Shown in pieces: positions 1-7,585 of a stretch of 64,000 nt of DNA. The DNA lies in contig CALMUT010000260.1 in NCBI GenBank assembly GCA_937872925.1, positions 1 through 64,000 of the forward strand. Direction: 5' to 3'. The DNA is from an uncultured Myxococcales bacterium (lineage in GTDB: Bacteria > Myxococcota_A > Polyangia > Polyangiales > Polyangiaceae). Both the position numbers and the translations under genes were made by a program. The notes beneath the pieces were generated by a model. That model made no database searches, had not been told where the DNA came from, and saw only the letters and a program-made list of their open reading frames with translations. The number at the start of each line of letters is the position of its first letter. Within the stretch, counting starts at the first letter, position 1.

Positions 1-60
1 GGGGGGGCACCGGGGGGGGGGGCCCCCCCCCAGCCCGCGCCGCGCCGGCCCGGGCGCCCG
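1..60. other. Corrupted G/C homopolymer edge of the window
   Basis: The first 60 bases are almost only G and C, in long runs (seven G, then a long block of G followed by C). The rhodanese-like reading frame that crosses this stretch stays open but degenerates into Gly/Arg/Pro. Nothing here looks like natural sequence. The same texture recurs at about 38850-38940 and 61448-61545, where it also damages otherwise recognisable proteins. I read it as base-calling or assembly error at a contig end. Confidence 0.6.
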
Positions 61-683
61 TGCCCGGGGCGGCGGCCGCGCCGCGCGCCCCCCGGGCCCC
101 CGCCACTCTCCGTGGCGCCGCCCCCGGCGACCCAGGCGCCGTACCCCCCATCCAACAGCCGCACCGAAGCATGTTGCGCCCAATGCAGCGTCCAGAATCC
201 GCGCGCCGGCGTGGTATCCGTTTGCGCTCCGACGACGACCACTTCTTTCGCGGGGTCGAGGCCAGCCGTACCGAAGGCGCTCGATAGTTGTGCGTTGTCC
301 GCGACCTGACCTGAAACCCCGGCGACGGTGGCACGGAGCGCGCTGACGTCCACGTGCAGTGATCCTGGGACATGACCGGCCTGGTATGTGGAAGCATCCC
401 GCAAGTCCAGCACCTGGACCACTCCGCCGCCGAGCTGGGAGCCGAGCCAGGCGGCATCCACCCGCAAGTCTTCGGAACCGAGCCCCGCGCTGCCCCCCGT
501 CGCACCGCCCGCGGCGCCGCCGCTTCCACCGCCCGCCGCTCCGCCGCTACCGGCGCCGGACGCTCCGCCGCTGCCGCACAAGGGCGTCGCCCCGGTGCAG
601 GTGTTTGCGTTCTCGTCGTCACTCGAGCCGCAGCCAAGAGCGAATGCGGCGCAGGGCAGGAGCCAGACTAGGCGTCGAAGCAT
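1..683 (-). CDS. Rhodanese-like lipoprotein, 3' end cut by the window
   Basis: The frame starts at ATG 683 and runs leftward off the window with no stop. The N-terminus has a signal peptide with lipobox FALGC (Cys18), then a Gly/Ser/Ala-rich tether to about residue 70. Residues 72-188 read as a rhodanese domain, with VLDLRDASTYQAGHVPGSLH in the first half and LLDGGYGAW in the second. In active sulfurtransferases the central strand ends at a catalytic Cys. Here it reads VVVVGAQTDTTPAR, with no Cys, so sulfur transfer by the usual mechanism is unlikely. The last roughly 40 visible codons are corrupted (1-60). It is probably an outer-membrane or periplasmic lipoprotein, perhaps a binding or regulatory rhodanese homologue. 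The fold is fairly sure, the function unknown. Confidence 0.72.
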   Translation of the reverse strand, partial: MLRRLVWLLPCAAFALGCGSSDDENANTCTGATPLCGSGGASGAGSGGAAGGGSGGAAGGATGGSAGLGSEDLRVDAAWLGSQLGGGVVQVLDLRDASTYQAGHVPGSLHVDVSALRATVAGVSGQVADNAQLSSAFGTAGLDPAKEVVVVGAQTDTTPARGFWTLHWAQHASVRLLDGGYGAWVAGGGATESGGGPGGARRGRRPGHGRPGRRGAGWGGAPPPGAP

Positions 684-763
684 GGTCAGGTTTCTAGCGT
701 CAGTCGCCGCATGACGCCAGGGCGTGAAGCAAGAGCGGAATGGCCGCCGGAGTGAGCGGATGC

Positions 764-2638
764 CTACTGCGCTTCGTCGGGTCCGATGTCGTGTGCGGTT
801 CCTTTGGGGCGCGCCTCACCTTCGAAGTCCAAGGCCGGAGCATCGGCCGCAATGCCCTTGTCGATGGCCGGAGAGCCGGCCTGCAGGTGGTACGTCGCGT
901 CGACCAATGGATCGGCACTGAGATTGCCTGAGACCGGTCCCAGTTGCGCGGCCAGGGCGTTCACCTCGGCGTCCGTCTTCTTGAGCGAAGTGGTCGAACC
1001 GTTCCAATAGTGATAGAGCGCATCCTGCGCAGTCGGCGATGGCAAGAAGAACAGATTGTTCTGCAGGGTTTCCGGATGGGCGGCGCGTACGCTGGGGCTG
1101 GTCACTTTCACTTCGTACACGCCGAAGCGTGCGCCCCCGGTCCCGGCTGCAAAGATGTTGTTGATGAGGCGCCCGACCGTTGCGACCTGTCCGCAGCACT
1201 GGCCGTGTTGCATCGCCACGGCCGCACTCATTCCGTTGCCGTTTCCAGCGCCATCTAGGTAGTTGGAATTGGCGATGACGGTGCCAGCCGGTTGCTCGAA
1301 CTCCGTAATGTAGAGCGCTGCAGACGAGGCGTGATTCGCGCCGAAGACGACGTTGTTCGTTATGATCGTGGTGGAGCTCTCGCTGTTGATGCCGCCGCAC
1401 CAGTACTTGGCGAGCGCGCATTTGGGACGCGACGTCGGATCGAGGTTGATGCGGTTGGAGTCGATGCTGGCGATTCTGCTGATGGAAATGCCCCAAGAGC
1501 CGCTATTCGTGCTTTCACCCGCAACGATATCGTTGCCGGTAATGCGCGTGCCTGGTCCCGTGCTGTGAATGGACAGTCCACTCGTGTAGTTGGCTTTGCC
1601 GCTGCGCACACGGTTGTTGGTGATCTCTACGTACACCTTGGCGTTGCTGTTTGGCGGGCTGCTCGTGAAGATGCCGGCAGACTCGGCATTGGGGGATTCT
1701 CCCGAAGTGATGTCATTGTTTTCGATCAACGGCCCCTGCAGGCTGCTAGAGGGCGCGATCACCGCGATGCCGATGGAGCGTCCGCCCGGCCAGGAGCCAC
1801 CTTGGGACTTGCCAGCTTGGATGGTGTTGTTCACCAGCGTGGGCGAGCCACCGAGCACGGTCACCGCCGTGGTGCCAGGGAAGTTGTTTCCAAAATCTCC
1901 GTCCAAACCGATGACGCGAAAACCGTCGAGCCGCGTAGCCCGGGTGATGCTCCCGTCCGCCGCCACGCCCTGCATGTCCGTGTTGGTGATCGCCGCGTCG
2001 TACGTCTTGGGATCACGCAGCCAACTGCAGGGCTGGGTCGTGCAGGAAAATCCGCCCACCAGGCTGATGCCCTCGATCAGCGTGACTTTCTCCGGGTAGT
2101 GCCCTTCGGCCACAAAGACATCAATGGGACCTGGCGTCGTCTGAGCTGCGACGATGGTCTGGGCATTCTGCACGCCTTTCGCAATCGTCTTGACGGGTTT
2201 GTCTTTGGTCCCCGCGTTGTTGTCGTCGCCTGTCTGTGCGGAGACGTAAGTGCCCAACGCCGAGCAACCATTGTCGACGGTCTTGTCGCAGTCGTTGTCG
2301 GCAAGATCGCCGCAGATTTCTGCGTTGCCCGGATAGGACGTGGGATCGTTGTCGTCGCAGTCCCCGGCGCAGTCCGTGGCGCCGTCATTGTCATTGTCGG
2401 TGCAAATGACGTCGGGACCGGAGTCCAATCCTGCGGAGCCCCCGGCGTCCGCGCCCGCATCTTGTCCGCCTTGGCCAGCGCTACCGCCCTGCCCGGCGCT
2501 GCCGCCCTGCCCGGCGGAGGCTTCGATGCCCGCGTCCTTTTTCGCGGAACTGAAGGCGCTGTCTTCGCTGGAGCACCCCGCAGTCCCAGCCAAGCCTATT
2601 GCCAACGTGACCGTCGAGATCCCAATCGCCCGCCGCAT
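764..2638 (-). CDS. Lipoprotein with MopE-type metal-binding motif and beta-helix domain
   Basis: This 624-residue protein has lipobox AGTAGC and a short Gly/Ser/Ala tether. Next comes a motif dense in Asp, Asn and Cys (DNDNDGATDCAGDCDDNDP, ending DNDCDKTVDNGC), which matches the putative metal-binding repeat named after MopE. From about residue 130 it reads as a DUF1565/right-handed parallel beta-helix: VSAQTGDDNNAGTKDKPVKT, then many repeated I-x-N-N-x-I/V turns such as NNTIQAG and NNVVFGAN. Beta-helices of this type usually bind or cleave polysaccharide, but I see no catalytic signature. A strong Shine-Dalgarno (AAAGGAGG on the minus strand, about 2643-2650) fixes the start. It is transcribed away from the lipoprotein gene at 2751. 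It is probably surface-exposed and calcium-binding. Confidence 0.85.
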   Translation of the reverse strand: MRRAIGISTVTLAIGLAGTAGCSSEDSAFSSAKKDAGIEASAGQGGSAGQGGSAGQGGQDAGADAGGSAGLDSGPDVICTDNDNDGATDCAGDCDDNDPTSYPGNAEICGDLADNDCDKTVDNGCSALGTYVSAQTGDDNNAGTKDKPVKTIAKGVQNAQTIVAAQTTPGPIDVFVAEGHYPEKVTLIEGISLVGGFSCTTQPCSWLRDPKTYDAAITNTDMQGVAADGSITRATRLDGFRVIGLDGDFGNNFPGTTAVTVLGGSPTLVNNTIQAGKSQGGSWPGGRSIGIAVIAPSSSLQGPLIENNDITSGESPNAESAGIFTSSPPNSNAKVYVEITNNRVRSGKANYTSGLSIHSTGPGTRITGNDIVAGESTNSGSWGISISRIASIDSNRINLDPTSRPKCALAKYWCGGINSESSTTIITNNVVFGANHASSAALYITEFEQPAGTVIANSNYLDGAGNGNGMSAAVAMQHGQCCGQVATVGRLINNIFAAGTGGARFGVYEVKVTSPSVRAAHPETLQNNLFFLPSPTAQDALYHYWNGSTTSLKKTDAEVNALAAQLGPVSGNLSADPLVDATYHLQAGSPAIDKGIAADAPALDFEGEARPKGTAHDIGPDEAQ

Positions 2639-2737
2639 GAGTTGCCTCCTTTAAGTAAGCTCGCGCTTCGCAGAAGCCCGATCCGCGTTTCAACTATACG
2701 CTGCCCGCTACCCATGCTCCAGGGCGGTCGCACATGC

Positions 2738-2743
2738 TACGCT
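2738..2743 (+). promoter_or_regulatory. -10-like TACGCT, near-leaderless start
   Basis: TACGCT lies 7 bases before the ATG at 2751, and no Shine-Dalgarno fits between them. This is one of about a dozen TANNNT hexamers in the window that sit 6-9 bases before the first gene of a unit. The expected transcription start falls at or next to the start codon. No convincing -35 is visible. Confidence 0.4.
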
Positions 2744-2750
2744 GTCCTAC

Positions 2751-3353
2751 ATGGTGCGCAGCGCACACCTGATCGGTTGTTGTTTAGCGTTTTGCATCGC
2801 TTCACCTGCGTGCGGCGGGGAAGATTTCTCATCGGGCTCTGGCGGCAGCGCCGGCGCGGGCAGTGGGTCGGGCGCTACGGCTGCCGGTGGCGCTTCCGCA
2901 GGCGGCGCGGGCGGCGCGCCAGTGAGTGGCACGTGTCCCGCGGCTCCAGCGAATGGACTCAGCTGCACCAGTGAGGGGTTGGTGTGCACTTATGGCACTG
3001 GGCCCCGGCCCTGTCAGCGCACGGTCTGGAAATGCGGCGCGGGCGCATTTGCACAAATCAATCAGCCCTGCGCGGCGGATACGACGTGCCCGCCGGCCAT
3101 TGTGGGCAATACCTCCTGTTCCGTCGCCAAAATCTGCCCGGCAGCGGGTGCCCTATGTGGCTGCAATATTCAGATTTCTAAGTGGTCCTGCGTCAACACG
3201 CCTCCAGGTTGTCCGGATACAATTCCAAATGCGGGCACCTCCTGCGCTGGCGCAAAAGCGCAGGACTGCAGCTACGGAAAATGCGGCGTCACGGACGAGG
3301 AGGTGCGCGCTCGCTGCGTCAGCGACGTCTGGATCTGGGAGCGGAAGTGCTAA
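2751..3353 (+). CDS. Cys-rich lipoprotein of unknown function
   Basis: This 200-residue protein has a signal peptide and lipobox SPAC (Cys21), followed by a Gly/Ser/Ala tether to about residue 57. The rest is a Cys-rich domain of about 140 residues with regularly spaced cysteines (for example GLSCTSEGLVCTYG, AGALCGC, KWSCVNTPPGC, DCSYGKCG). The even number and even spacing suggest disulfides in the periplasm or on the surface. I do not recognise a named family. It is the only plus-strand gene in the first 6 kb and ends 19 bases from the convergent GH16 gene, with no terminator visible between them. Confidence 0.8.
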   Translation: MVRSAHLIGCCLAFCIASPACGGEDFSSGSGGSAGAGSGSGATAAGGASAGGAGGAPVSGTCPAAPANGLSCTSEGLVCTYGTGPRPCQRTVWKCGAGAFAQINQPCAADTTCPPAIVGNTSCSVAKICPAAGALCGCNIQISKWSCVNTPPGCPDTIPNAGTSCAGAKAQDCSYGKCGVTDEEVRARCVSDVWIWERKC

Positions 3354-3372
3354 GCGGTCGCTGGGTCTTGCG

Positions 3373-4467
3373 CTACTGCCAATGCCGCACGTAGTCGACT
3401 TTGAGCGTGGATGGCACTTTGACCGGGTAGTTCCCGTTCAGTCCGAGATTGATGATGATGTAGTGGGGCGAACTGGCCGTCTTCGCGCCGCCCTGGAGAT
3501 CCCCCGAGGACACAGAGCCGACGTCTTTGCCGTCGTAGTAGAACGTGATCTTGTCCGGCTGCCAGTTGGCGCCAAACACGTGCCAGCCTGATGCGCTGAT
3601 CAGGTTCTGCGGCGACGCGGTGATCTGACTGTGGGTGCTGCCGCCGCCCGTATCGGAGTCGTAGTGGTACGTCCAGCGCGTCGCCGCACCGCCGCCCAGC
3701 GTCTCCATGATGTCGATCTCGCCGTCTTGAGGCCAAGTCTTGCCGTTCACCCAGAATGCCGCCCAGTTCTGCGCGCTGCCCGTGCCCGGCGGTAGCCACA
3801 TGCGTGCCTCGACGAAACCGTAAGTGAAGTTGTAGCGGCCATCGGACATGATGAGGCCTGACTTGTAGCTCGCGGCGCCGCCGTCCTTCTTGACGCAGCC
3901 GGCCTGCGTGGTCGCGATGGCCGTCAGCGACAGTTCGCCCCCGCCGACCTTGACTTGGGTTGGGTCGTAGCAACTGACTTCAAGGTCGTTGACGGGTTTG
4001 GTGACTGTGGTGTTCGTCGCGCCAAACCAGCTTGGGCGCCACTTGGTGAAGTCGAGGCTGCTGCCGTCGAACTCATCCTGAAAGACGAGGGACCACGCTC
4101 CGCCCACGCCCTGGGGCTTGGGAGTGCCCGCGCCGCCACCCGTGCCACCGCTACTCGTGCCACCGGCGCCCGCGCCACCGCTACCCGCGCCGCCGCCGCC
4201 CGCGCCGCTCGCGCCGCTCGCGCCGCCCGTTCCACCGCTTGCAGCTGAGCCCGCGCTTCCGCTGTTGCCGGCGGTCGCTCCGGAGCCAGCGGCGGCCGCC
4301 CCGCCCTGCCCTGCGGCGGCCCCGGTAGAAACGCCACCGCCCGTGGAGCCTGCGGAACCGCCGGAACCGCTCGCTGCGTCGTCGCCCCCGCAGCGCAGTG
4401 CGAGAACGGAGAGAGCAAAGATGCCGGTGAAAGCGATGCCCGTGCGCCCTGGCGTGTGCCATTCCAT
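3373..4467 (-). CDS. Glycoside hydrolase family 16 (beta-glucanase-like), exported
   Basis: This 364-residue protein has an N-terminal hydrophobic segment ending LALRCGG, a poor lipobox because Arg precedes the Cys. A Gly/Ser/Ala tether of nearly 80 residues follows, then a GH16 domain from about residue 120: WSLVFQDEFDGSSLDFTKW, the catalytic motif DGEIDIMETLG (nucleophile Glu250, Asp252, acid/base Glu255), and a C-terminal jelly-roll ending VDYVRHW, typical of laminarinase-type enzymes. All three catalytic carboxylates are present, so it should hydrolyse beta-1,3- or mixed-linkage glucans outside the cell, consistent with a predatory or saprophytic lifestyle. The start ATG follows a TAGGAT hexamer by 7 bases. 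Confidence 0.92.
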   Translation of the reverse strand: MEWHTPGRTGIAFTGIFALSVLALRCGGDDAASGSGGSAGSTGGGVSTGAAAGQGGAAAAGSGATAGNSGSAGSAASGGTGGASGASGAGGGGAGSGGAGAGGTSSGGTGGGAGTPKPQGVGGAWSLVFQDEFDGSSLDFTKWRPSWFGATNTTVTKPVNDLEVSCYDPTQVKVGGGELSLTAIATTQAGCVKKDGGAASYKSGLIMSDGRYNFTYGFVEARMWLPPGTGSAQNWAAFWVNGKTWPQDGEIDIMETLGGGAATRWTYHYDSDTGGGSTHSQITASPQNLISASGWHVFGANWQPDKITFYYDGKDVGSVSSGDLQGGAKTASSPHYIIINLGLNGNYPVKVPSTLKVDYVRHWQ

Positions 4468-4474
4468 GAGGCAG

Positions 4475-4480
4475 ATCCTA
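4475..4480 (-). promoter_or_regulatory. -10-like TAGGAT before the GH16 gene
   Basis: On the minus strand TAGGAT ends 7 bases before the ATG at 4467. No ribosome binding site precedes the start, so a leaderless transcript is likely. Confidence 0.38.
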
Positions 4481-4588
4481 GCCTATGCGTGCGGGTGTCT
4501 CAAAGCGCGCCTTCGGGCGGAGCAATGCCGGGCGCATGCGTGCTCTGTCGCGAAGCCCGCCCCACGACAGCAGAGTGTCTGGCTTTCT

Positions 4589-5497
4589 TCACAACCCAAG
4601 CAGCCCGTTCAGCAACGCGTTTGATGCGTCAAAGACCTGGGCGCCCGCTTGCTGGTGCAAGATCTTCATCGTGCGGGTGTCGATGTAGACGTTGAAGGGC
4701 ACCCCTTGTCCACCAACCGCGAACAGCGCGCTGAGCTTGCTGAAGTTCGGATCGAGCGCGAGCGCATGGGGAACAGCGAAGTTTGCGTCCCAGTTTTTCA
4801 GATCGAGCTCCGTCGCTGCCACTCCTGAGTTCGGCCCATCCGAAAAGACGCTGAGAAACTCCACGCGACTGCCCTGCCAATGCGCGTAGTCCGCCTGTTG
4901 CGTCTGGGCGGACGCGGGCGCGGCCCACATCGTCATCAGTGACAGCACAAGCAGCCTCGGCTTTTGCACCGCATCACTGGGATTGTAGTACTCGCCAAGG
5001 CTGATCAGTTTCGACTGCGCTGGCTGGCTGTTGTCCACTCCATCGAAGGTCGTGTTTTCGATCACGTCTCCCACGTTGATACCAATCGGACCCGTGGGAT
5101 AAGGGGGGCCAGCATCCGCTCCGCCCGCGCCACCGCTGCCGCATGCACCTTGAACGCAGCTACCGTTGCAACAGTCCCCGAACACCGTGCACGCGCCATT
5201 GTCTGCAACACAGGCGACGCCGCCACAGCGCCCCTGAGTGCACGTACCCGAGCAGCACTCGCCGAAGGCCGCACAAATCTGACCATCCACCTTGCACGCT
5301 GCCGCATCAACCTGACCACCCGTGCCACCCGTCAGCACGCCGCCGCCACCCCCGCTCGCGGCGCCACCCCCTGCGCCGCCGAGGCCGCCATCGACGGGGC
5401 CGCCACCGGATCCCGAAGTGGTGCACGCGCCCGCCGCAACCACCGCGCAAACCAAAGCTCCCAGCATACCGAGCCACCCGTGCTGCGCGGTTGTCAT
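4589..5497 (-). CDS. Lipoprotein with two Cys-knot repeats and a redoxin-like domain lacking CxxC
   Basis: I start it at ATG 5497 (302 residues), because MTTAQHG leads straight into a signal peptide with lipobox AAGAC; the longer frame adds 12 unlikely residues. After a Gly tether come two similar Cys-rich repeats: CKVDGQICAAFGECCSGTC and CVADNGACTVFGDCCNGSC. They are spaced like small disulfide-knot modules. Residues from about 135 form a thioredoxin/AhpC-TSA-like fold (INVGDVIENTTFDG, LLVLSLMTMWAAP, VPFNVYIDTRTMKILH). Active TlpA-type proteins have WCxxC where this one has WAAPAS, so it cannot do thiol-disulfide exchange there. It may bind a partner or serve a structural role. The fold assignment is good, the activity unknown. 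Confidence 0.82.
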   Translation of the reverse strand: MTTAQHGWLGMLGALVCAVVAAGACTTSGSGGGPVDGGLGGAGGGAASGGGGGVLTGGTGGQVDAAACKVDGQICAAFGECCSGTCTQGRCGGVACVADNGACTVFGDCCNGSCVQGACGSGGAGGADAGPPYPTGPIGINVGDVIENTTFDGVDNSQPAQSKLISLGEYYNPSDAVQKPRLLVLSLMTMWAAPASAQTQQADYAHWQGSRVEFLSVFSDGPNSGVAATELDLKNWDANFAVPHALALDPNFSKLSALFAVGGQGVPFNVYIDTRTMKILHQQAGAQVFDASNALLNGLLGL

Positions 5498-5644
5498 GGC
5501 AAGCGCTCTATCACACGCGCAGCCGCCGGGCACGCCGCACCCCGAAGCAGTTCACCTTGGGGAACGCGCGGAATGCACCTGCGAAACCCGCGGGTTGGCG
5601 CACGGCGGCTAGGCGCAGGCCTCGCGTGAGGGACGTTGCAGACG

Positions 5645-6112
5645 CTACTGGTTGCAGGCCTGGAACGCGGCGATTTCCGTGGCGCAGACGCCGGACTTCA
5701 CGGAAGTGATCCCACTGGAATCACATTCCAGGTTGTCGGCACTCTGCGCGGCCGCGCAGGACAGGAATGCGTCGTACTCGGACTGACACTTGGTGAGCCC
5801 ACCGCGTGCGGTCTCGCATTCCGAGCCGCACTGAGCCGCAGCGGGGTCGTTCGGACAGTTGCCATTTGCGGTGTTTGCACACAGCGCCACACAGGGACTC
5901 GCGCCGCCTGCGCCGGCGTTACCCCCGGTGGATCCGGCGCTGCCACCGGAAGCCCCGCCGCTGCCAGCCGCGCCGCCCGAACCACCGGTTGCGCCGGCGC
6001 CACCGCCCGAGCCGGCGCCGCCGCCCGAGCCGCCATCGTCAGATTCGCTGCCACATGCGGCGACCAAAATCGCCACGCCAAATGCCAATACCGTCTGCCG
6101 CTTTGTACTCAT
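5645..6112 (-). CDS. Small Cys-rich lipoprotein of unknown function
   Basis: This 155-residue protein starts at ATG 6112, which leads into signal peptide and lipobox VAAC; an upstream in-frame start would add 11 unlikely residues. The tether is about 55 residues of Gly/Ser/Ala. The C-terminal 70 residues carry eight Cys (CVALCANTANGNC, CGSECETARGGLTKC, FLSCAAAQ, LECDSSG, VCATEIAAFQAC). They look like an alpha-helical disulfide-bonded domain of the kind found on many myxobacterial lipoproteins. No enzymatic motif is visible. It is followed on the same strand by the redoxin-like lipoprotein after about 150 bases. Confidence 0.75.
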   Translation of the reverse strand: MSTKRQTVLAFGVAILVAACGSESDDGGSGGGAGSGGGAGATGGSGGAAGSGGASGGSAGSTGGNAGAGGASPCVALCANTANGNCPNDPAAAQCGSECETARGGLTKCQSEYDAFLSCAAAQSADNLECDSSGITSVKSGVCATEIAAFQACNQ

Positions 6113-6121
6113 CACTTCAGC

Positions 6122-6127
6122 ACTATA
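6122..6127 (-). promoter_or_regulatory. -10-like TATAGT before the 5645-6112 gene
   Basis: TATAGT on the minus strand matches the -10 consensus TATAAT at five of six positions and lies 9 bases before the ATG at 6112. This is the best-matching hexamer of the leaderless-type set in the window. Confidence 0.45.
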
Positions 6128-6246
6128 CCAGACGCCACAAGCCACGAGCGTAGGGCACGGAGCCTTGAAATGTTCGCCACCCGCAGATTCTTCGCGAAAG
6201 CCACCCTTTACAATGCGTCAGACGATCGCATCATTGCGGCACGCAC

Positions 6247-7566
6247 GTGCCCGCTTCCTTTGACGCCTGGACGCCCTATGTGGCGTGGCTGTTTCTAGCT
6301 GTTGCGCTAGCTGGTGCAGGCTTCACCCTCAACGCATTGCGGCCTGTGAAAGGCGGGCGGGTGCTGTTGATTCCGGCGTTTCTGTCGTCGTGGATCGTGG
6401 GCGAAATGGTGGCACACCAATTCCTGTGGCAGCTACTGACCACGGCATTGTTTGTGTGGCTCGGTGCACTCCGGCATTGGCCGGGGTGGGTGGCACTCAG
6501 TCTTACGGCGATCTCCTGGGCGGCGCTGGTAGCCATGTGGATCAGCGCACGGCGCGCGGAGAAGGTCGTGCGCGGGTCGCTCTCAGATTTCGAGCCCTTC
6601 GACGAATGGCCACGGGTGCCGTGGTCGAAGTTGGTGACACCGCTGCTCATGAGTCGTCGCGGTGTGCGGCGCACGCGCGGCATTGAGTACTCTCGCGTGG
6701 GCAAGAAGCGTCTGTTGCTCGACGTGTATGAACCCGCTGCCCCCGGCAAACGGCGCCCAGCCGTGCTGCAGATCCACGGCGGCGGCTGGGTGCTGGGAAG
6801 TCGCCGTGACCAGGGCTTACCACTTTTGTATCACTTGGCGAGTCAGGGTTGGGTTGGCTTCAACGTCGACTACCGCCTGAGCCCGCGGGCGACGTTTCCG
6901 GATCATCTCGTCGATATCAAACGCGCACTTTCGTGGATCCGCGAACATGCAGATGAATACGGCGTCGACCCGGACTTCGTCGTGGTGACAGGCGGCTCGG
7001 CGGGTGGGCATCTGACGGCGTTGATGGCGCTGACGCAAAACGACCCAGCGTACCAACCGGGCTTCGAAGCCGCAGACACGTCGGTGCAAGCCGCGGTGCC
7101 GTTTTACGGAGTGTATTGTTTTGTCGACCGGCTCAAGCTGTACCCACCGGAGTTCTTCTCGATGCTGATCGAGCCCTTGGTGATGAAGGCGAAGCTCGCC
7201 GACGCGCCGGAGAAATTTCACGAAGCTTCTCCCCTGGACCACGTGAGCGCCGACGCTCCGCCGTTTTTCGTGATCCACGGTGACCGGGACACCCTGGCGC
7301 CGGTGCAATATGCCCGGGAGCTCGTGCGGCTGCTGCGCGAGCGCTCCGTCGCCGCGGTGGCCTACGCAGAGCTGCCCGGCGCCCAGCACGCCTTCGATAT
7401 CTTCTATTCGCCGCGCAGCGTGCGCGTGATCGAAGGCGTCGAACGTTTCCTGAGTCGCGTGTATCAGACGCGCACGCAAACCAGCACTCGAGCCAATTCG
7501 CCTGCGCCCCAGGGCGGAGCCGTCAGCGCCGACCTGGGCAGCGCCGCCCTAGACGGCGCAGCCTGA
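6247..7566 (+). CDS. Membrane-anchored alpha/beta-hydrolase (HSL-type esterase)
   Basis: This 439-residue protein starts at GTG. Residues 1-100 carry three or four hydrophobic segments. The catalytic domain follows from about residue 130. It shows the oxyanion-hole motif IHGGGWVLGS, the nucleophile elbow GGSAGGH (Ser of G-x-S-x-G), an Asp in VIHGDRDTLAP and a His in GAQHAFD, which is the full triad of the hormone-sensitive-lipase/carboxylesterase family. It should hydrolyse short acyl or aryl esters at the inner membrane. The natural substrate cannot be told. The C-terminal 30 residues are low-complexity. It starts a plus-strand group; the next start is 19 bases downstream. Confidence 0.85.
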   Translation: MPASFDAWTPYVAWLFLAVALAGAGFTLNALRPVKGGRVLLIPAFLSSWIVGEMVAHQFLWQLLTTALFVWLGALRHWPGWVALSLTAISWAALVAMWISARRAEKVVRGSLSDFEPFDEWPRVPWSKLVTPLLMSRRGVRRTRGIEYSRVGKKRLLLDVYEPAAPGKRRPAVLQIHGGGWVLGSRRDQGLPLLYHLASQGWVGFNVDYRLSPRATFPDHLVDIKRALSWIREHADEYGVDPDFVVVTGGSAGGHLTALMALTQNDPAYQPGFEAADTSVQAAVPFYGVYCFVDRLKLYPPEFFSMLIEPLVMKAKLADAPEKFHEASPLDHVSADAPPFFVIHGDRDTLAPVQYARELVRLLRERSVAAVAYAELPGAQHAFDIFYSPRSVRVIEGVERFLSRVYQTRTQTSTRANSPAPQGGAVSADLGSAALDGAA

Positions 7567-7585
7567 AGCGTCGCATGCTCAGCGC

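Noticed and set aside
1292-2974. 560-codon open frame on the plus strand
   Set aside because: It lies antisense to the beta-helix lipoprotein, which has a lipobox, a strong Shine-Dalgarno and a recognisable fold. The antisense product is compositionally odd and covers two genes.
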